64,000 bases of DNA from Apostichopus japonicus (lineage: Eukaryota; Echinodermata; Holothuroidea; Aspidochirotida; Stichopodidae): positions 12,027,001 through 12,091,000 of the forward strand of contig NC_092561.1 in the NCBI RefSeq assembly GCF_037975245.1, in the 5' to 3' direction. Below the pieces are notes generated by a model. It saw nothing but the letters and a program-made list of their open reading frames with translations. It ran no database searches and was not told the DNA's origin. Positions 58,311 to 64,000 of the stretch are shown here, in pieces (positions within the stretch are counted from its first letter, which is position 1; every line of letters begins with the position of its first letter). The translations under genes were made by a program, and so were the position numbers.

Positions 58311-58576
58311 ATTAATGTATGTTGTCCAGTTACAGAGTTGTTGACAATTCATAATCATGGACGTTAAATATGAATGTAAGAGACTGACTTCAGTCTTTTT
58401 GCGGCTTTGATAAGCCAATGAGGCTTCTTCACAAGTTCCTACTTGCAGGATGATCTAAAATACATTCATAAATACATACATATAGTTGTAGGAGTCACAT
58501 ACAGTATACAGTAGTAGTTGTAGCATTGATTAAGATTCTGATGAAGCAAACTATCCATTCAGTACTCATTTTTTGA

Positions 58577-58822
58577 GAGTACTGTGGTCAAGTGGTGAAG
58601 GCAGTGGACTGGTGATCTAAGGCTTGCAGGTTTGAGTCCTGGCCAGATCATTCCGTTGTTTCCTTGGGCAAGGCACTTTATCTCCATTGCGTCTTTCCAT
58701 CCAGGAGGGATTTGTCTCTATGTTTGACAGGTTATCGTTGACCAGGGTAATATTGTTAGGCGCCTCTGGCATCGTTATCGGTGGAAAGGTCTGCGCCTTA
58801 TCAATCCTCAATATTATTATTA
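58577..58822 (+). mobile_element. tRNA-derived SINE
   Basis: A tRNA-like head (GTGGTCAAGTGGTGAAGGC box A region, GGTTTGAGTCCTGG box B) is followed by TTCCTTGGGCAAGGCACTTTA, a central motif common to SINEs of many aquatic animals, and an AT-rich ATATTATTATTAATATG tail. No clear target duplication. Confidence 0.65.
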
Positions 58823-59109
58823 ATATGATTTATCATGGAAAGAACCTCCATTAAACCTCCCTACAGGGTACAACTTAGGTCTACATCATCAGGGCATTCC
58901 CTTTCTTCAGAGTTTCTGATTGCAGCTGGTTGATAACTGAAGGGGTTATCAGCGGTACTGTGGTACTGCAAGCAGTACTGCGAGTGCTGCTGTATTGCAA
59001 GCGCTAACAAGGTCACCATACAGGCCACTGTCCTTGACTTCTTTAGCAGCAGATACAGAGAAACCGCTTTCCTGCACCACAGTGGCGTCAGCAGGGCAAA
59101 CGATCTGCC

Positions 59110-60378
59110 CTAACACTCTATCTGCAAATGATAACCATATCAGGTCTCATGTACTCTCTCAGGATTGGGGGAGGCTCTCTGGAGTCCTCCTGCGCCTAGG
59201 TACGGGGCACTTTGACAACCATCCTCTCAGACAACACGACGGTGGTGGCACACTGTAGCTACATCAACAGACGGTGGCACCAGGTCAGAGAGATTGTGCC
59301 CTCTGGCATGGGAGACCCTCACCACAGCTGCAGAATCTGGCATGGCCCTACGAGTCTCTCAGATAGCCAGAAAGGAGAATGTGATGGCCGATGCTCTGCC
59401 CAGGGGACAGCTCCACCCCGACGAGTGGACCCTTTCGCAACGAACATGGGGCAGGTTTTTCCACATGTTCGACAGACCTCTGATAGACCTGTTTGCAACA
59501 CAGGGCAACAATATGCTGCCCATCTTTTGTTCCAGGCGGTCCCACCCGCAGGCCTTCCACATAGCGCCAGGTCCCTGTCGCGAGACGGTCCGGAGACTTA
59601 CATCTTCCCCCTCTTGGCATGATCAGCCAAGTACTGAGGGAGATCCATCATAGTGGCCCGGCTGAACCTGGTTCAGGAAAAATTCTCCAGCTCCTCGCGG
59701 ACAAGCTGGCGATCCTGCCGGACACACCACATCGGTTGTCCCAGAGACAGGTGGCGCTGGCTCACCCAGACAGCAAGGGCCTACAATTAGTTGCCTTACG
59801 TTTTCCGCCTACGGAGATTTGGAATATGCCGAACGAGACAGACTCTGCCTACCATGGCCTTTCTAACCTCGATCGCCGACTCCTTACCCACACTGTTCCA
59901 AGAAGAGAGGCAGGGTATCGACGATCAAGAACTATCGTTCCGCTATTGCCGACTTCCATCAGGGTTCCTCTACGGCTCCACGCCAGGCAACAAAGGCACG
60001 CCTTGAATAATGCGCCTTACGATCCTACAGTTTGTGGGGTGCTGATAGTTCTCGACCCCTCCTTCTTCGCCAAGAACCAGGTTTGGGCTCTCCTACCGGG
60101 AGACATCATCATCCCAGAGATCAAGACCTTCTCTTTGATCCCGGAGGACAGACTATGGTTTCCCGTTAGGGCACTGAAGTGGTACCTCAACAGAACACAA
60201 GATCTCTTGGGTACTTCGACATCCCTGTTCTTCCTCCCTCGAGTGCCTTTCTCAGCAGCCTGGGAGGATACCTTGTCCCACTGATTGGTGGAAACCATCT
60301 GCCCTCTGGCTACAGGTCCAGGCAGATCCATGGCTCACAACAGCAGGGGTTTCACAGCTTCTACAGCCCTGTTCGCAT
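59110..60378 (+). pseudogene. DIRS RNase H and tyrosine recombinase remnant
   Basis: Reads, with frame changes, as RNase H (TILSDNTTVVAH, then ENVMADALPRGQLHPDEWTL), the DLFATQGNN region, and the recombinase carboxyl part (LLPGDIIIPEIKTF, PVRALKWYLNRT). The recombinase has lost the segment with the first catalytic Arg (a deletion near 60005-60020), keeps a His and Arg in AHNSR near 60335, and ends before the Trp and Tyr. An in-frame stop follows EDTLSH at 60282-60284. Inactive. Confidence 0.8.
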
Positions 60379-60390
60379 AAAATAGAAAGG

Positions 60391-60765
60391 GTGTTCGCGG
60401 CGTCTGTCTTGCCGATCTTAGTATATGCGGTTCCAGTATGGTACCATTTTGTACACGTTAAAGATAAGAGAAGAATAAGAAGTATGCTTAAATTTTGTTC
60501 AAAAATTTTCAGGCTTAATTATGAGAATCTTGTACATAAAGTCAATGAATCTGCTAGGAATGAATTTATACGACTTGTCAAAAATATTCAAACTTCTAAC
60601 AAACATCCTCTACATTCCATGCTCAACTCTCTGTGCAATAAAACAAATTATAATTTGAGAAATCCAAATATCATGCCATCTTTTAGAATTATACTCTTTA
60701 AAAACTTGTTTATTTACAGAGCAGCCATTTTTGTACAAAACGGCTCCTTAGATCCTTTATTGTAG
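60391..60765 (+). pseudogene. Non-LTR retrotransposon RT C-terminus
   Basis: 124 codons. LPILVYAVPVWYHFV followed by KDKRRIRSMLKFCSKIF and HPLHSMLNSL...YNLRN is the carboxyl end common to jockey/CR1-like reverse transcriptase proteins, after the palm domain. The frame ends with a normal stop at about 60763-60765 and an AT-rich 3' untranslated region follows. The upstream RT and endonuclease domains are missing because the DIRS remnant abuts at 60378. It is thus a 5'-truncated copy, usual for this class. Confidence 0.7.
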
Positions 60766-60867
60766 CTTTTTGATATTGTTTTAGAATTTTTACTGTTTAA
60801 GAACTCTTTTTATTTACAGAACCGCCCCTTTTTGGTTTCGATGATAATCGTAACCTTTGCAATCATG

Positions 60868-60890
60868 CGCGTGTGTGTGTGTGTGTGCGT
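60868..60890. repeat. (GT)n microsatellite
   Basis: A short GTGTGTGTGTGTGTGTG run within the non-LTR 3' region. Confidence 0.8.
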
Positions 60891-60903
60891 TTGTGACGCC
60901 CAG

Positions 60904-61338
60904 CTTGTAAACACGATATCTCAAGAAGGGAAGCTTGGACAGTTCTCATATTTGGTACATAGGAGAACCTTATTGAGTACAAGAAGCCTATTGTTTTTGG
61001 TGTAGGTCAGAGGTCATTTAAGGTCACCAGGGGTCAAATAGTGAAAAGCTTGTAAACATGATATCTCAACAAACAAAGCTTGGACTGATCTCATATTTTG
61101 TATGTAGAAGTACCACATTTAGTACATGAAGCCTATTGTTTTTGGTGTAGGTCAAAGGTCACTTGGGGTCACCAGGGGTCAAATAGTGAAAAGCTTGTAA
61201 ACATGATATCTCAAGAAGCAAAGCTTGGATTGATTTCATATTTGGTATGTAGGTTGACCACATTAAGTACAAAAAAGCCTATTGTTTTTGGTGGATGTCG
61301 AAGGTCATTTAGGGTCACCAGGGGTCAACTTGTAAAAA
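60904..61338 (+). repeat. 145-bp tandem repeat with AGGTCA half-sites
   Basis: Units start at CTTGTAAACA near 60904, 61049 and 61194. Each has ATGATATCTCAA, AAGCTTGGA, AGCCTATTGTTTTTGG and then a cluster such as GGTCAGAGGTCATTT, AAGGTCACCAGGGGTCAA. The cluster holds three or four AGGTCA-like words in direct orientation. Confidence 0.88.
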
Positions 61339-62519
61339 CCTTTTCATAATATACGGTATCTCCCATCGTCCAGCCTATAAGATGACATGGGCGATTCGCC
61401 TCATAAGAATAGGAATGCCTATTGACAATTGAAAATGATCTTATGGGCATCCGTAGATATGAATCTGAACTCGCGACAATATCCCCATTGACAAGTCCTG
61501 AATTGCTATGTACATAGCTACATACATGTGTGTGTGTAACAGTGTCCTCCAAGGCTTGCTTGCAGACCATAGATATATAAAAGTGCTAGAGCTTCTGCAA
61601 CACTTGTCACTCATCCGTATGGATATTTTGCTAAAGAGTTGATGTGATTTCGATGGGATAGTGCACTTGAATGGTGAAGCATGCCTTCTCTAGAAAATAT
61701 TTGTAGATCATTGGTAGTTCTGGTTGGATGTAAGTTGCACAGGTACCACGAATTTCAAACCCAGCACTGACCTAGGATGTAGGTGGTGTGGTGTAATAGA
61801 TGCAATGCAAGTCTGACATTGCTGATATATTGGGACAAGTTGTGAATGAAGTTGGGGCACGTTTTCTAAAAAAAAACGTGATGTGATCCAAGGTCACCAA
61901 AGGTCAATTATGGGTCAAAATGTGTTTTTTTGGCAATAACTTGTGAAACTACCATTGACAGGGTCTGACATGGTTGATATTTGTGGACTAGTTGTGAATG
62001 GGATAAGGGATTGTTTCAAAACATAACAGTCATGTGATCCAATGTCAACAAAGGTCAATCAGGGTCAAAAACTAGTATTTTTACAATAACTTGAGAACCA
62101 AATGTCCATCAAGGTTGGGAGTTACGCTATTGTTTGTAATACAATAGTCGACCTGCATTTGGGTGACCTTTGACCTCAGGTTGACCACCAGTGACCTGTA
62201 TTAGTTTCTTTCAAGTTGATTCTTTGAAGTTTCGTGGGCATATTCCAATCTAAATTGTCGATAAGTGGACTCCTCTGCAACCTTAATGTGCGAAGTTATT
62301 AGAGATTTGGTTTGGTTTGTAATACTTGGTGTGCGGATTCATAACATTGAGTACAAGAACCCTATTGTTTTTGATGGAGGTGTGTATAACCACGTACAGA
62401 CTGACCTGTGTTAGCATGCCATAGTGTTATTGTAACAGCTAGTTCTGGTTATACTAACAAGCAGATGTCTAGTGCATTGAAGTCATCGAAACCTCAATGC
62501 ATTTTGCATTCTGGTTGTA
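61339..62519. other. Non-coding, further scattered GGTCA words
   Basis: Contains CAAGGTCACCAAAGGTCAAT (61890), a related block at 62050, and GGGTGACCTTTGACCTCAGG (62160). No coding frame. It appears to be inserted in or part of the non-LTR 3' region. Confidence 0.5.
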
Positions 62520-62742
62520 AACTGGTATAGACAGCTTCTTAGATCGATCCTTTGTTGTAGCTTCTTGATAATTTTGATAACTTTTGTAATGCTTTTTATG
62601 TTTTCACTATTAACTTAGTCTCATAAACTTTTATATGTCTTAACCTGTACTTTGATGTTCTGTATATTGTTATATTTTTATCCTATTTATAAATTTTTCT
62701 GTAAATTTATACTGGAATAAAGAAATGAAATGAATTAACACC
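62520..62742 (+). mobile_element. Non-LTR retrotransposon 3' tail
   Basis: CTTCTTAGATCGATCCTTTG and TTGTAGCTTCTTGATA repeat, with changes, the sequence just after the RT stop at 60740-60785. It then runs to ACTGGAATAAAGAAATGAAATGAAT, a polyadenylation-like signal with a short tandem tail as in CR1/jockey-like elements. Confidence 0.6.
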
Positions 62743-64000
62743 ACACATTCACTACTTCCCGTAAATGCAGCTGCCAAAGCCAGAAATTCGCTGTCAAAGT
62801 ATTCCCTAGAGCCCTCCGAGCAGACACTTGTGTAAAAAACCCGCAGTTCATATGACGTCAGTAAAAGGACCATTGCAGCCAAAGCTGACTCCCCGATATT
62901 TACTGTTACGGCATCATTCAGTTTACTACATGCAGGAAACAACAACACACTGAAAATTCTTTCCCGAATCTTCCGATTTCGTGGAAATAGGCCTTTACCT
63001 CTCAGAACATTCAAAAGCTTTGACGAAAATTATTTTCTAAGAGGAGGAAATAGTTTTCGAGGGTGATGAAGATATCGGTGTTTTTTCCTATCAATTGAAC
63101 CTCTTGCAGAAGAATTGTAATATGTTCCCGATGGCGGAGATGCGTTGCTGCCGACGGAAGTCCCCGAGCAGAATGGTTGGACTATCCTGAACCGAAATTG
63201 GACGGTTGAGCATGAACAAAACCACTGTTATTAAGACCATAATATGAGTTAAATTTACTTGAATGTCAATGATCCTGCTACTTAACTTTGTATCAAATCT
63301 TCTAGAAATTGTGTTACTTACAGTGCAAGGATATTGTGGCATTCTGTAAAGTGCAAGTGCAACCCTATAGTACTAGTAGTAGTAACATGTGTCTAGACCT
63401 AACTTATAGACGTTGTATAACACGCTAGAATGTGTAAATTGTATCATCCAACTGTTACATCAAAATCATAACACAATGCCAGTTTTACCACAAAAGAAGA
63501 ATTGCAGATCTAGTATTGATTGTTTTAAATCCAACTGGCCATAAGTTTTGTGCAAAATACCAGGTAACCAATTAACAAAATTGTCATTTGCTACATTAAG
63601 GAGGCCTAGTCTGTGGTCGTAACAAGTAATTTGGCAATAGTTTAGGCCCACGGGCACTCGTAACATTGTCTATGTGTAGTCTTTTGAACGAATCATGTTC
63701 AAATTCTTTGATTTCTGTCATCTTTTGGAAAAGCGTGCAGGTAAAATCTGTCTTTACTGGTGTTGGCACAAACTGCAACCACTTATCGGCTCGGCATAAT
63801 TAACAGTTAAGAGATAAATTTATGTAAAAACAAAACTCCAAACACCAAATCTCAATTACTATAGAGCACTGCAACAGTGTAATGTTGTGTGTACTCGGAT
63901 GTTAAAGAATGTAAAATTAGCGTCCCGTCAATGCGCTGGGTTCCTCGACTGACATCACGCCGCATTACCATACATATACAACAATTTTTGGAAAGATTTT
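62743..64000. other. Unassigned; possible small minus-strand exons
   Basis: Two open frames on the minus strand (62670-63014 and 63091-63342) are less AT-rich than their surroundings but match no family I recognise. From the Met at about 63240 the second opens with a hydrophobic stretch, MVLITVVLFMLNRPISVQ, that could be a signal peptide. No splice sites established. Confidence 0.3.

Larger units (their letters stand above)
55183..60378 (+). mobile_element. Degenerate DIRS element, second subfamily
   Basis: Begins ATTTACTTCGTTCCCC with a left terminal repeat related to but clearly distinct from the 25-kb element. It continues with a leader, gag remnants (56.4-57.3 kb), an inserted or replaced stretch with SINE sequence (57.3-58.9 kb), RNase H and recombinase remnants (59.1-60.38 kb), and breaks off inside the recombinase at TTCGCA|TAAAATAG. 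The RT core, internal complementary region and right terminal repeat are absent. Confidence 0.8.

Overview
The window looks like TE-saturated, gene-poor nuclear DNA of a marine invertebrate. The low-GC background, the many TAGGCCTA-type words, a DIRS-type retrotransposon close to those known from echinoderms, many hAT-like short elements and tRNA-derived SINE sequence all fit. I lean towards an echinoderm, perhaps a sea cucumber, but the organism is an inference. No complete host gene is visible. The only host-like coding sequence I recognise is one short SET-domain exon (13.7 kb), apparently decayed.

Layout. 0-2.8 kb: nested GC-rich repeats with C tracts and a 134-nt pyrimidine tract. 3.3-3.6 kb: C-terminal remnant of a non-LTR retrotransposon. 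3.9-4.3 kb: hAT-like MITE remnant. 5.8-8.2 kb: 2.3-kb non-autonomous hAT-like element with a perfect 8-bp target duplication. 8.5-10.4 kb: decayed Ty3/Gypsy pol on the minus strand. 10.7-12.8 kb: another MITE, a TA microsatellite and an inverted relative of the first repeat cluster. 13.0-16.6 kb: satellite-like repeat, the SET exon and a second inverted copy of the 2.3-kb hAT-like element with its own perfect target duplication. 17-24.5 kb: minisatellites, a foldback, partial hAT-like copies.

25.04-31.58 kb holds the best element: a DIRS-1-type tyrosine-recombinase retrotransposon with inverted terminal repeats, gag, reverse transcriptase/RNase H, an overlapping tyrosine recombinase frame and the diagnostic internal complementary region (ICR). 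RT copies the RNA, the ICR templates joining of the two ends into a circle, and the recombinase integrates that circle without a DDE integrase. The RT amino end is frame-broken in this copy. Left-end fragments of DIRS elements lie at 33.4 and 45.0 kb, and a second, degenerate DIRS subfamily occupies 55.2-60.4 kb.

32-44 kb: a Harbinger-type MITE, several hAT-type MITEs with target duplications, and tandem arrays. 45.6-52.1 kb: a candidate 6.5-kb element bounded by terminal inverted repeats, with repeated GTAACA/GTTACACC inverted motifs near both ends, carrying a nested 1.7-kb hAT-like element. 52.2-54 kb: degenerate tandem array. 60.4-62.75 kb: C-terminus and 3' tail of a non-LTR retrotransposon flanking a 145-bp tandem repeat rich in AGGTCA half-sites. 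62.75-64 kb: unassigned.
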